DNA of 64,000 nucleotides from Sthenelais limicola (lineage: Eukaryota > Annelida > Polychaeta > Phyllodocida > Sigalionidae): NCBI GenBank assembly GCA_942159475.1, contig OW804098.1:114083916-114147915 (forward strand). The letters run 5' to 3'. The translations under genes and the position numbers were made by a program. This document shows positions 42,201 through 50,839 of the stretch, piece after piece; the stretch's first letter is position 1; each line of letters opens with the position of its first letter. Below the pieces are notes generated by a model. It made no database searches. It worked only from the letters and a program-made list of their open reading frames with translations, and was not told the origin of the DNA.

Positions 42201-45200
42201 TGAGAAAAAACCAGGCTGCATTAACCTTCATGCAAACCGTGCCATTGACCTTGTGTCGGCCAAAGTTTTCACAACACTCTCTGACAAAATGATATCATCA
42301 CTAGTTATTGAATCTGACCTGAGGGACAAGTGTTACAGCAATGAGGAGCACACAACAACAGTCACAGAATGGCTGCAAGTCATTGAAGAGATTGTTAGGA
42401 ATTCTCTAACCCTAAATGGTGGCAATATGGTTATTCAGTCTCCCTTGCGGGCCACCAATGATGCTTTTGTCCATGCAGTATCAGAATGTCATCAGAAGCT
42501 GACTTTCCAGGGTGTGAAGCAGGTTGATCTGGGAAATGGTAATGTTGCCCCAGTGGAAGTTGCCCTCATGCAGGGAAAAGGGTGGAAGGCTACACTGAGA
42601 AACACTACACTGTCCATCCAGTCACCTGATGGGAAACTCACACTCAACATCAGGTTAGCTACTCTAGTACTCAAAATGTATGCCAATGGAATTTAAAGCT
42701 AAAGTCAATGCTAACATTGGTGAAAAGATGAAACACAAACGAATAAATTTCCTCCTATGGATAAAATATTTGGCATTTGTAGAGAAATTCCTGTTTGATG
42801 CTGCTGAAAATGCAGTTCTATTTCATATTTCAAGAAAATTGTCAAATAGATAACACTGTCCTACTAGAAAATATATTGGTGCAAATTCTAGCTGTCACAT
42901 ATTGTGTGTCCCAGGTGGACATTCCTCTATCTACATGCCCTGAGGATCTGTCTGTCCACCTGATGGTATAACAGTTTATTTCACCTTCGATATGTTGAAC
43001 CCATAGAGACACAATCGGCTCTGTATATTGTTTAGCTGGTCAGTAACTGAAGCGACATTGCAAGTGGGCAATACATGGTCGACCTAGTTTTTTGTACATT
43101 TTGCCCATGCGTGTATTCTGATCTTCGCCAGTTCCGGTCCTTCTTTGCAGCCATGTTTTCAAAGCGAATCAAGCTAAAGAACTAATTATTTAACAATTTA
43201 TTTCTCAAAATCGCTGTAGATCATAACATTTAACATTAGTTCAGTGTGCGGGGTGAAATAAACACAGAACATCGTGAATATTCACCAATGACGGTTGCAG
43301 GACTACCGTCCCTTGGCGGTCATCGGTGAATATTCACTCCCGCCTCAAATCTTGAGTAGTTCTGTGTATATATCAATTATCTTGTATCCCTTCTGTTGTC
43401 CTGCTAGAAAATACTTTTGAGACTAAAATGGCTTTATTTATATCTTTTTGTATTGATTATAAAATATAGGTCACCACAATAGAGGATCTGTATTGCAATT
43501 ACCTACTCATTTCTTTTTAATAGTCGGAAACTTGGTAAAAATGTGAAATTCAAGCATGAGGATGGAACATTGGTATTGGTTGCACCCAAGATTTCTGATG
43601 TCAATGTGAAACATGTATGGGAATGTCTGCAAATCCTGAACACGCCGATCAGGCTCCGCCTTGGACACCACGATGGCTTTATCATAAACAAGACCAGATC
43701 GGGTAAGACTGAGGACAGGAAGAAGGCCTATACCAGTGGTTCTTCAGGGGAACTTAGCATTAGGATCAACATGGAGGAGCATCGTGCTGATATCAGATCA
43801 CTACACGCTGAACTGTTGGGTTCAGGCTGGACAGTAACCGGAGGTGGCGAGGACTTCACCCTATTGATGTCCTCCCCTAACAATCACTGTCATATAGCAA
43901 TCAGGTAATGTCTACTATATTGACTATAAATAGAGGGAATCGAATTCAATGTCCAATACATATGAAATATAAGTTCCATTGACTAGTTATTATAATATGC
44001 TATTGAAATTGAAATATAAACCTTTGCGTAGGGTACTGAAATGCCAAGTCTAGACACGATGACTGTTGAAAAGGAATGATTTTGCCTTCATAAGATCAGT
44101 AAGAAGTATATAATAAATAGTAAGAGAGGACGGAATGTAGGATAGGCTTGTTTTTATAGACCACGCTTCTCATGACATCCCTGGTCAAAAAGAAATTGCG
44201 GACATCATATACAGAAAGTCAGATACAAACCAAGCATCCTTTATTATACCACAATCTCATTTTGAAATAAAATGCATAAACAAACTGTTCATTTACTTCG
44301 CCTTGCTCTAAGGTCATGCCATACTGATTTTGATACTGAAGTGCTAGACAAGCGAATATCTGATTTGCTAATCAACAAGGGCACTGGCTGCTTACATTAC
44401 TGCCATTATTTACTGTTTCAGGTATTAGAAAGGAGCTGGGAATGAATCTATGATATATTACTACAATATACACCCAGTAATACTACATGGACTCATTATT
44501 GTCATTATTTACTGTTTCAGGTATAAAGAGGAGGCTGAGAATGGATCTATGATATAAGACTACAGACACTCTAATACTACACAGACTCATAAATGCCATT
44601 ATTTCTTGTTTCAGGTATAAAGAGAGAGCTGCACTGTACCTGGGTGTGCCCACCACACCACGTGCAGTGCGTATTGTGGACGCAGGACTCTTGCTGGAAC
44701 TCCACTACAGCCATCCTGCAGACGTGGCAGCCTCTGGAGCCGCTGCTGTGTCTAGGGGCAGGCAGCTGCAGGTGTTTGGGTTATACCCCAGACAGGATGA
44801 TGCCAAGCTGCATGGTGGGAGGCTGACCAGGTGTACAGGTGAGGAGGAGGTGCAGCTGGTACACTCTCTGACTCACTCCCTACACCTGGAGGGTATGGGC
44901 AGGCTGATGTTTGATTATCTATACTCAGACATCACCAACACTCTACGGGGGGTAGTGGAGGTCATGGGGAGGTGGGGCTCTTGTGGGGTGGAACAGGTAC
45001 TGTTTTGGTATGGTGTAGTGAAGGCTGCTGAGCTGCTGGGCATCTACAGTCAGATATCAGCAGCTGGTTGGGGCACTGCACCTGGTGTGGATAGGGATGG
45101 ACATAGATGTATGGTGGTGCAGGTGGGACGGGGAATGAAGGTCAAGCTAGGGCTAATTTATGTAATCATCATCTACAGAAGTGAACAGCAGCTTAGAGAG

Positions 45201-45260
45201 GGGAAACAGCTTATTGAGGAAACTGGGCTCTGTCATGAACCAATATACAAGAGTGTATGA
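33210..45260 (+). CDS. CARD-NACHT receptor (NLR-like), complete ten-exon model
   Basis: Coding exons: 33245-33247 (ATG only, leader from 33210), 34680-34817, 37373-37544, 37649-37735, 38309-38468, 39438-40883, 41488-41982, 42141-42653, 43524-43904 and 44615-45260. All junctions are GT-AG and phase-consistent, and the total is 4041 bases, 1346 residues. Order: CARD (about residues 2-92), linker, NACHT ATPase (within the 1446 bp exon), three tandem repeat-type domains, C-terminal domain. By family knowledge it is a cytosolic sensor that oligomerises through NACHT and recruits CARD adaptors or caspases. No leucine-rich repeats are visible; the repeats take their place. The ligand is unknown. Introns hold a LINE, MITEs A and B and a fold-back. 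Confidence 0.85.
33377..33612. mobile_element. MITE family B, copy in intron
   Basis: GTCAGATCTCCTGAAAATGT to AAAATCTGACCC. Confidence 0.7.
34680..34817 (+). CDS. CARD-NACHT gene, CARD first half
   Basis: Acceptor TTGCAG, donor GTAGGT, phases 0 and 0. It encodes helices 1-3 of a death-fold domain: L-L-K-H-L-D, then S-S-L-L-A-N-L-R-G-K-I-R-L-D and I-D-K-I-E, with the L-x-x-L and D-x-x-x-I spacing of CARDs. A family B MITE starts 41 bases after its donor. Confidence 0.75.
34858..35075. mobile_element. MITE family B, copy
   Basis: GGGTCAGATTTTCAGAAAAT to TTCTAAAAATCTGACCC, just after the first CARD exon. Confidence 0.8.
35440..36658 (+). pseudogene. 5'-truncated LINE reverse transcriptase within the CARD intron
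   Basis: A long frame (35503-36519) has Y-G-F-R, F-L-D-F-K-K-A-F-D-T-V, C-G-V-P-Q-G-T-S-L-G-P, F-A-D-D and Y-L-G-I-E-L-D, all reverse-transcriptase motifs; upstream residues are readable from about 35440. After the stop at 36517 a shifted frame gives the usual L-W-N-S-L-P C-terminus to 36658. It separates the two halves of the CARD by intron, with no effect on the spliced frame. Confidence 0.88.
37373..37544 (+). CDS. CARD-NACHT gene, CARD second half
   Basis: Acceptor TTTGTATAG, donor GTAATA; enters phase 0, leaves phase 1. It encodes helices 4-6: L-L-D-W-V-x-x-N-A, Y-P-P-L-V-D-S-L and G-Q-Y-R-A-A-D-L-L, the typical CARD end in which a small L-x-x-x-G-Q motif precedes the last helix. Confidence 0.8.
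37649..37735 (+). CDS. CARD-NACHT gene, short linker exon
   Basis: Acceptor CCAACTAG after a T tract, donor GTAAAA; phase 1 to phase 1. It encodes 29 residues with no motif (F-L-F-G-P-S-G near the middle). Supported by phase agreement with both neighbours. Confidence 0.6.
38309..38468 (+). CDS. CARD-NACHT gene, pre-NACHT exon
   Basis: Acceptor CCTTGTAG, donor GTAAGT; phase 1 to phase 2. It encodes a helical linker with F-K-T-D-L-G-Y and H-Y-R-D-N-I-V, of the kind that precedes NACHT domains. Confidence 0.7.
39438..40883 (+). CDS. CARD-NACHT gene, NACHT ATPase exon
   Basis: Acceptor AATTACAG, donor GTAAGT; phase 2 to phase 2. Walker A is A-V-P-G-A-G-K-S; Walker B is A-M-V-F-D-S-V-D-E; sensor 1 region I-I-A-G-V-R-T; then G-F-D-Q-S-G-I and I-P-L-V-L-A-M-V-C-L-L, the winged-helix entry. 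H-I-S-F-M-E-Y-G-A-A-K-Y-L matches the NACHT-associated region of NLRs. The first Walker A glycine is replaced, but P-G-A-G-K-S is intact, so nucleotide binding is likely. Confidence 0.9.
40962..41369. mobile_element. MITE family A, complete copy in NLR intron
   Basis: 408 bp, GTGATCCGTTTTAGGAAAAT to CTGAAACACATCAC, with AAAT on both sides. Confidence 0.85.
41488..41982 (+). CDS. CARD-NACHT gene, repeat domain 1
   Basis: Phase 2 to phase 2, 165 residues. Starts F-G-E-N-G, with F-K-V-P, V-R-I-T-E-K, P-G-C-I and S-S-L-V-I-E-S-D-L-R-D-K. About 80 percent of the first 75 residues agree with repeat 2. It ends in the shared pattern W-K-I ... S-P-E-L-A-T-K-I. No known repeat family recognised. Confidence 0.85.
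42141..42653 (+). CDS. CARD-NACHT gene, repeat domain 2
   Basis: Phase 2 to phase 2, 171 residues. Tandem duplicate of the previous exon: F-D-E-N-G, F-K-V-P, V-R-I-T-E-K, L-V-I-E-S-D-L-R-D-K; ends G-W-K-A-T ... S-P-D-G-K-L-T-L-N-I. The halves diverge differently: the N-terminal half is conserved, the C-terminal half much less. Confidence 0.85.
43258..43368. repeat. Fold-back sequence in NLR intron
   Basis: ACACAGAAC ... GTGAATATTCACC mirrored by GGTGAATATTCAC ... GTTCTGTGT around a 35 base centre with its own GGTTGCAGG/CCTTGGCGG. Probably a small palindromic element. Confidence 0.6.
43524..43904 (+). CDS. CARD-NACHT gene, repeat domain 3 (divergent)
   Basis: Phase 2 to phase 2, 127 residues. 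Opens with K-F-K-H-E-D-G and ends G-W-T-V ... L-L-M-S-S-P-N-N-H-C-H-I-A-I, parallel to the ends of repeats 1 and 2, so it looks like a shorter third member. Confidence 0.75.
44400..44614 (+). repeat. Triplicated acceptor region of the last NLR exon
   Basis: TTACTGTTTCAGGTATTAGA near 44410, TTACTGTTTCAGGTATAAAG near 44509 and TTTCTTGTTTCAGGTATAAA near 44602, units about 95 bp. The first two copies are followed by GA-rich lead-ins and then early stops (ATGATATA). Only the third opens into a long exon. Confidence 0.8.
44615..45260 (+). CDS. CARD-NACHT gene, C-terminal exon
   Basis: Acceptor GTTTCAG at 44614; entered phase 2; 214 residues to the TGA at 45258. G+C is higher than in neighbouring exons. 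It is helical, with H-S-L-T-H-S-L-H-L-E-G and a hydrophobic I-Y-V-I-I-I-Y segment; no domain recognised. ATTAAA at about 45831 is a possible polyadenylation signal. Confidence 0.75.
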
Positions 45261-45976
45261 ATGACAGGTATACATGAGTGTGTGGGGGAGCATGTGGGTG
45301 GGTATGTGTAAATGTGGATGAGTGGGTGGGTTGATCTGTGGGTGAGTGGGGGTGATGGCGGGGTTACAAGGTAAATGTGGGTGGGAACAGAAAACACTAT
45401 TTATTCAGGAGGGTTGTATGCCTGCAAGTCAACCCTAGATGATTGTGAATAAGGAGCCTTCGTACAATTAGAGAAGTCCTACACTATTTGTTTGGGGAAG
45501 AAGAGGGCAAGTGGAGCCTGCTAAGGTTCTTTCTTCATTTTTTATTGTTCACTTTTTTTTGCCATGGTTTTGATGTATAGTAAGCAAATTTTGGAGCAAA
45601 CATAGTTCTGACCCCCCAAGTATAAATATGTAAGCTATGCATCAAAGGAGAGGATAACACCCAGCTGGTGAAGTAGAGGATGACTCCCGCTGCACAGTCA
45701 GAACATATCTACATGTTTTCTCCCCTGATGTATTGTTCCACATATATTATTCAGGTTATGAAGGTCCAGACTTATGGTCAAAGATTGCATCAATTTATAG
45801 AAAGCTCCAAGATATGAAATTATTATATCTATATTAAAAGATAAGATGTGATACTTTTCTATTTTCAATGAAAGGTGTTTATATTTATTGATTGCAGCGG
45901 ATATGAAAATCATAAAAAGAATTGTAGTATAGTTATATGATTTATCATCATTGGCAATGCATAGTGTTTCTTTTTT

Positions 45977-47650
45977 TCTTTTTTTTTCCCAACACCGGGT
46001 CTTTATTCAAAAATCAGACAGAGGCAACATTTAAAGAGCTTGACAGTGTGTTACATCGCTCTTATATCAATTTTCTTGTATGTGTGTATACCTTTTCGTT
46101 TTGTACCTTTTTCTGAAATGAGATTCGGAGATTTTACCTTGCTTGCTATCCTTTAACATCTAAATAAAATCCGTTTCCTTACTACAGCGTTTTTGGTTAT
46201 TTGTACGGCTTCTTACCGTCGTTGAGATTGTGTAAACACCTAGCTGTTGTGAGGATTTTTTTGTACGCGATTTAAATTTAAACTAGTCAATCTCACCTTT
46301 GGGATACATTTTATCAAAAAAGAAAGGATCACATAACTATCATCACTACACATGTGTTACCCGTTTGTACGTCAGTTCTACTCTATCGTACTATATACCA
46401 ACATGAGCAAGGTCTACAATTCATCGTAGAATCCCTCCCATAGTTTAAATTCCTTTTCGTTAACCGGTCCAAATTTAGTGCAATCTTTGAGCGCTCTAAT
46501 AGCTACCTTGATTTCTCGTAGAAATTCGAAGAAGCACACTTTATTCTCGTGGAATAATCTCGTTCTGTAAATATAGAATTTGGCCTTTAGGAATATAAAG
46601 TTTAACCTTCTATGTTTTACGTCGTTGGACGGAATGCCTAAGATCAAATGAGCGGCATTAATGTCATCGAGTATTTCGCAGTCTAACCATCTGTTGCGGT
46701 TGGCCCAATTGATTAGGGTGTGCCATAGGTTGTTCACACGTTCACAATCAATGAAAAAATGGAAAACATTGTCGACTTCTTCACAATAATCACAGATAAT
46801 AGTGTTTTTAAAACCATATTTCTCTAGTTTGAGATTACACACGGTGAGCCGGTTGATAACTCTATACTGGAAGGTCTGGACTCTTACATTTCTGGTACAC
46901 AGGTACGGCAACATATACCACTCTGTGGGTTCAACCCCAGATATATCGATACCTTTATTGGCAAATTTTTCAACCCATATAATGTTTCGCTCCTCTTTAC
47001 TAATGATGACTTCTTTTAAGGCTATATATAACTCTTTGGCATTCGTAGACATGATGTTAATCTTTTTGTCTTTGAAATTACATACAAGCTCATTTTTGAA
47101 ATTCACCTCCGAGCCATCACATAGTAAAATCCACCATTTTCTGGGAATGATATCTCTTATCTGGAACCTTTCGACGAAGTTGATTTTGATTCTATTCTCA
47201 GACCAAAATTGGTTGACCTTTTTAACCTTATTACCTTCTACTAAGTCGTTAATTTTGGAAATACCTTTCCTTTTCCATTCTTCCCACTTCACAACTTTTT
47301 TTTCGACTTGTAGGTGTATGTTATTCCAGATTCCCTCACATAATACTTCCTTTTTCGAGGTCGGCTCCTTTAATACATAGAATCTGTTCCACAAGTCAAT
47401 CAAATCATCATAAAAACACGAATAAGTGTATTTTGGTTTCGACCTTTTTCTAAAAGTGTTTAGCAGATCTTCACCCACGGCCTGTCTAATATAAGCGGTC
47501 CATTTTAAGTGCTGCTCATTTAACATTTTCCTAATCCACATGAATTTGGCAGCATAAACTCTAGATTCGATGTCATGCAAGTTCAAACCTCCGTCGCAGG
47601 TTTTCTGACATATATACTTCCTTGCGACCATCGTTTTTCCTCCCTTCCAT
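45977..47650 (-). pseudogene. 5'-truncated L1/Tx1-type LINE
   Basis: A 405-residue frame (47631 to 46414) is the C-terminal part of an L1/Tx1-type ORF2: G-G-L-N-L-H-D at the N end and a zinc-binding C-x-x-C ... H-F-F-x-x-C pattern (CDYCEE, HFFIDC). The poly-A tail reads as T runs at 45971-45988. TAGTGTTTCTTTTT occurs at 45962-45975 and 47651-47664, a 14 bp target duplication, so this is a complete 5'-truncated insertion with an intact residual frame, and probably young. Confidence 0.88.
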
Positions 47651-47779
47651 TAGTGTTTCTTTTTACTTTTTTAATTACTTAATGTATTTTGTGAACATAA
47701 GGTGACACATGAAGATTTCTGTTTTGTCTGAGATGCGTTATTGTATAACTTTTATTTAACTATTATTGTTAAATCTCTT

Positions 47780-48152
47780 CAGCCTGCTACTCTTCCTCTT
47801 CATTCATCTCAATCACCGCTACATCCTCCTCCTTTGCTTCTTGCCATGACTGTGTCCCTGCATCTCTGTGTGTGACACCGTTTTCAGTCCTTCTCAGAGT
47901 AGGATTTTATATAGGCTCAGACCTAAGAAATAATATCTCCCTGTCTAACACTCTCAGTCTAACACTCTCTTTCTCACAGCCCAGAACAGCATCGAAATAG
48001 GGTTTTATTTGAAGGTGAACGGTTTTAGAGGTACTAAGTTACTAACAGGTTGAAAAAAGAAAGATGGCGGAAGAGGGAATGAGGAGAGACGATAGTGTGG
48101 GCACCACTAACCAACTATAGCAAATCCTGTGCATAGCACGGGTATTTGCTAG
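47780..48152 (+). mobile_element. Helitron 3' end
   Basis: The end has the hairpin CCTGTGC-ATA-GCACGGG (48126-48142), then TATTTG and CTAG at 48149-48152, followed by T, the classic Helitron terminus (hairpin, CTRR, A/T insertion). A diverged relative is at 24227-24460 on the other strand. The 5' end was not located; no Rep/helicase is seen, so it is non-autonomous. Confidence 0.65.
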
Positions 48153-48220
48153 TTAATATTATTCTCCTGCTCACTCTTCCACTATTAGCATTCAGTGAGT
48201 GATAAGTTGATCATCAACGG

Positions 48221-48290
48221 ATTCTGTAGTGTATAGTGGTTAAGGTGGTTGCTTGTGAATGACAACGTTATGAGGTTGATTCCAAGATAT
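48221..48290 (+). mobile_element. tRNA-derived SINE head
   Basis: ATTCTGTAGTGTATAGTGGTT start, box A-like TAGTGGTTAAGGTGG and box B-like GGTTGATTCC at 48274. Same family as 22816. Confidence 0.55.
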
Positions 48291-48473
48291 CTTGGTAACC
48301 CTTTAGCTTTCTCAGGATGGGTTTTACGATGTTAGAAATTACAAATTACGACAGTTTGATGGAGAATGTCCAATGAAATGTCATACAAATACAAGATCAG
48401 TGCTCAGCGTGTGATGTCAGGTTTATGAATGATATATATGTAGTGAACCTGCTGAAAAATGCCATTGCCTTGA

Positions 48474-48544
48474 TGGGGGAACCAAACCCCGGACTTTCGG
48501 ATTGACGCTCCGATGCTTTACCAACTGAGCTATCGCGGCTAGGC
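48474..48544 (-). ncRNA. tRNA-like sequence in LTR, copy 1
   Basis: Reads GCCGCGATAGCTCAGTTGG, an anticodon arm TCGGA / TCCGA with the loop GCGTCAA (would-be GTC), and a T arm GTCCGGGGTTTGG. The acceptor stem does not close well and position 33 is not T, so it is not a functional tRNA. Pol III promoter boxes are intact or nearly so. Confidence 0.6.
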
Positions 48545-48723
48545 TATCCTCAACAGGTCACAATCCCAGGTTCATCCACCAGGACCACTACACTGCCCCC
48601 TTCCAACAATGGACAAAACTCATCTCATATGGTTTCGTCCAACTTGGGGTCTACAGTGCTGCCCTTAGGTGGCTGGTCACGGCACCAATTGTAGTGAACC
48701 TGCTGAAAAATGCCATTGCCTTG

Positions 48724-48794
48724 ACAGGGAACCGAACCCCGGACCTTCGGATTGATGCTCCGGTGCTCTACCAACTGAGCTATTGCGGCTAGGC
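48724..48794 (-). ncRNA. tRNA-like sequence in LTR, copy 2
   Basis: Same structure as copy 1, with GGTAGAGC in the D arm and GGTTCGGTTCC as box B, slightly closer to a tRNA than copy 1. Confidence 0.6.
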
Positions 48795-49599
48795 TATCCT
48801 CAACAGGTCACAATCCCAGGTTCATCCACCAGGACCACTACATATATATTTAATATGATGATAAAATCATAGTTATCTAAATTACATTTCTAATTGATCT
48901 AATTGACATATCTTAACATACTCAAATGTTAGGAGTTTCTGTTCTTTCCAAAGATTAATTTGATTAAATTTTACCTGATGAAGGGCAATCTTAGCCCGAA
49001 AACTAGTGTAATAAAGAATTGAAACCAATAATTAGGGATTTTTTTCCAACCCAAAATAACATCACCACCAAGACAACCGGGATACTCTATATAAAAGCGA
49101 CTATCTACCTACCTTGATACATACTGATAAAATGTTAACCTTAGTTCATTTCAATTGTGATTTGATTATTCATTGATTTAGTCCTCAACCTATTTGTAGC
49201 CATACATTGGGACAACTCAATTGCCATTATATATGCGCTAGAATTAGTAGACTGTAAATAGAAATTCATGTATGTACCCTTAACTCAGGATGTGCATGTT
49301 GAAAGCGACTAGATACTAGGCGCCAGGCAACTAACACTGCTATATCACCATTATACACTGTTTTTTCATATCGTCCTGGAGGTGGGATGGAGTACATGGA
49401 TTGATAACAATAAATATCTGTTTATTATCAAATCCGTCAGGTGGCAGCAGTGAAGTAAACAAAGGTAAAACAAGCCCATTCGGCATTGGGACATTATAGT
49501 TAACATGAAGACATTACAGTGGACATAAAGTCTTTTCTGTAACTAGCAACACTTAAGTGGCTTGGAATCGAGGGCCTGAACAGGAAAACCTGTACAGTA

Positions 49600-49830
49600 A
49601 TGGGACAAGTCTTCAGAAAATGTACAATTGGCCTTCACGAATCCCCTGAAATAGCCCAAATTTTAGACAAAAATCAGGTTAAAAAAAGAAAAAAGTTCAG
49701 CATAACCAGACAGATGATACAATACAGAATGCACTCAGATATACTCAGTATTTACATTTTTCACTCCAATTTAGCAGAATTTGGTAGAAATATAGAAATG
49801 TAGATTGTGCATTTTCTGAAAATCTGACCA
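49600..49830. mobile_element. MITE family B, copy
   Basis: GGGACAAGTCTTCAGAAAATG to TTTTCTGAAAATCTGACC. Confidence 0.75.
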
Positions 49831-50029
49831 TAATGCAGATCTATGTCCTCTATTCTTATGTCAAACGATTGGGATTTGATAATCTGTTCATGCGGCTAAC
49901 ACAGCATTAAACACACTGGCAAAAAATGTTGATATTCCCTTGGAAGAAACATTTCAAATGTACTTCTTGTTTAATCACAATACCATCTAACCCTCTGGTA
50001 TTTGGCCAGTGACTGTACAATTCGCATAT

Positions 50030-50337
50030 GTGATATGTTCCAGGAAAATGAGTCACAAGTCGCAAAATTGATATTTTTCCAAGTGTTTTCTTTTACAGGA
50101 TCTCTTTATTGAAATGTTTTGATCTTTAGAGCGTCTAGCCCTTATAGTCATAGGGATCTATGCAACAAATTTCAGGACATTGTATCAAATATATCTCTGC
50201 GTTCTGAAGGCCTTCACATGGAGCATATTTAGTTACTTTACTGGTTGGAATCACCTTGATCTCCTCTTTTCAAATATGATGATATCTCAGAATCCTTTTT
50301 TTGCGACTTATGACTCATTTTTCTAAAAACGGGTCAC
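50030..50337. mobile_element. MITE family A, internally deleted copy
   Basis: 308 bp with both termini (GTGATATGTTCCAGG and a GGGTCAC end); about 100 bp of the interior is missing. Confidence 0.75.
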
Positions 50338-50716
50338 ATTTGTAATTATATTGAAACTGTATTTCCATTTTGTTATACAAAAGGTCTAAGAGATTTAAGA
50401 CAGAATTGAGAATCAGAAACAATTCAACAACCCAACAGATACTTTATAACGCAATAACAAGTATACTCAGATATACAATATATAGCATTTATCATTTTTC
50501 AGCTAATAATTAACCAATAGCTGACATTCATTTAGGACAATATCCCACTTTGATTTCACAAGGCGAATCCGTTTCGGTTGTACCAAGTCACATCTATTAT
50601 ATATATTTGAACTGCTATTATTAATTAGGCCTACTTTGAATGCCAAATATAAAACTTTGGGTATTTGATTTGAAAGAAAAATATCTGGAAATAGAACAGC
50701 TTGTACCTACCAAGCA

Positions 50717-50798
50717 GGTAGCGTGGCCGAGCGGTCTAAGGCGCTGGTTTAAGGCACCAGTCTCTTCGGAGGCGTGGGTTCGAATCCCACCGCTGCCA
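50717..50798 (+). tRNA. tRNA-Leu, anticodon AAG
   Basis: Acceptor GGTAGCG pairs with CGCTGCC (one G-T). Box A is TGGCCGAGCGG; the anticodon stem CTGGT/ACCAG encloses TTAAGGC (AAG); the long variable arm TCTCTTCGGAG is typical of Leu; T arm GTGGG-TTCGAAT-CCCAC. No intron. A TTTT terminator follows at about 50803. It looks functional. Confidence 0.97.
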
Positions 50799-50839
50799 AC
50801 AGTTTTGCATTCCTTTGAACAGAAAATGCTCATGAGAAC

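Larger units (their letters stand above)
48439..48842 (-). mobile_element. Miniature LTR retrotransposon (TRIM) with tRNA-like LTRs
   Basis: Two direct repeats, 48439-48592 (154 bp) and 48690-48842 (153 bp), both TGTAGTG...CACTACA, around a 97 bp interior. On the minus strand the interior begins ATTGGTGCCGTGACCAG, a primer-binding site of the BEL/Pao style, and ends GGAAGGGGGCAG, a polypurine tract, so all replication signals but no gene are present. TATATA flanks both sides. Each LTR contains a tRNA-like core with box A TAGCTCAGTTGG and box B GGTTCGGTTCC in the same orientation. Confidence 0.82.

Noticed and set aside
44593..44826. Separate small gene overlapping the last receptor exon
   Set aside because: Different frame of the same exon; the phase-consistent frame is the receptor.
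46802..47380. 192-codon plus-strand frame
   Set aside because: It is antisense to the well-supported L1/Tx1 reverse-transcriptase remnant.
48478..48800. Two functional tRNA-Asp genes
   Set aside because: The acceptor stem is not formed, T33 is absent and both copies lie within LTRs; treated as tRNA-like.
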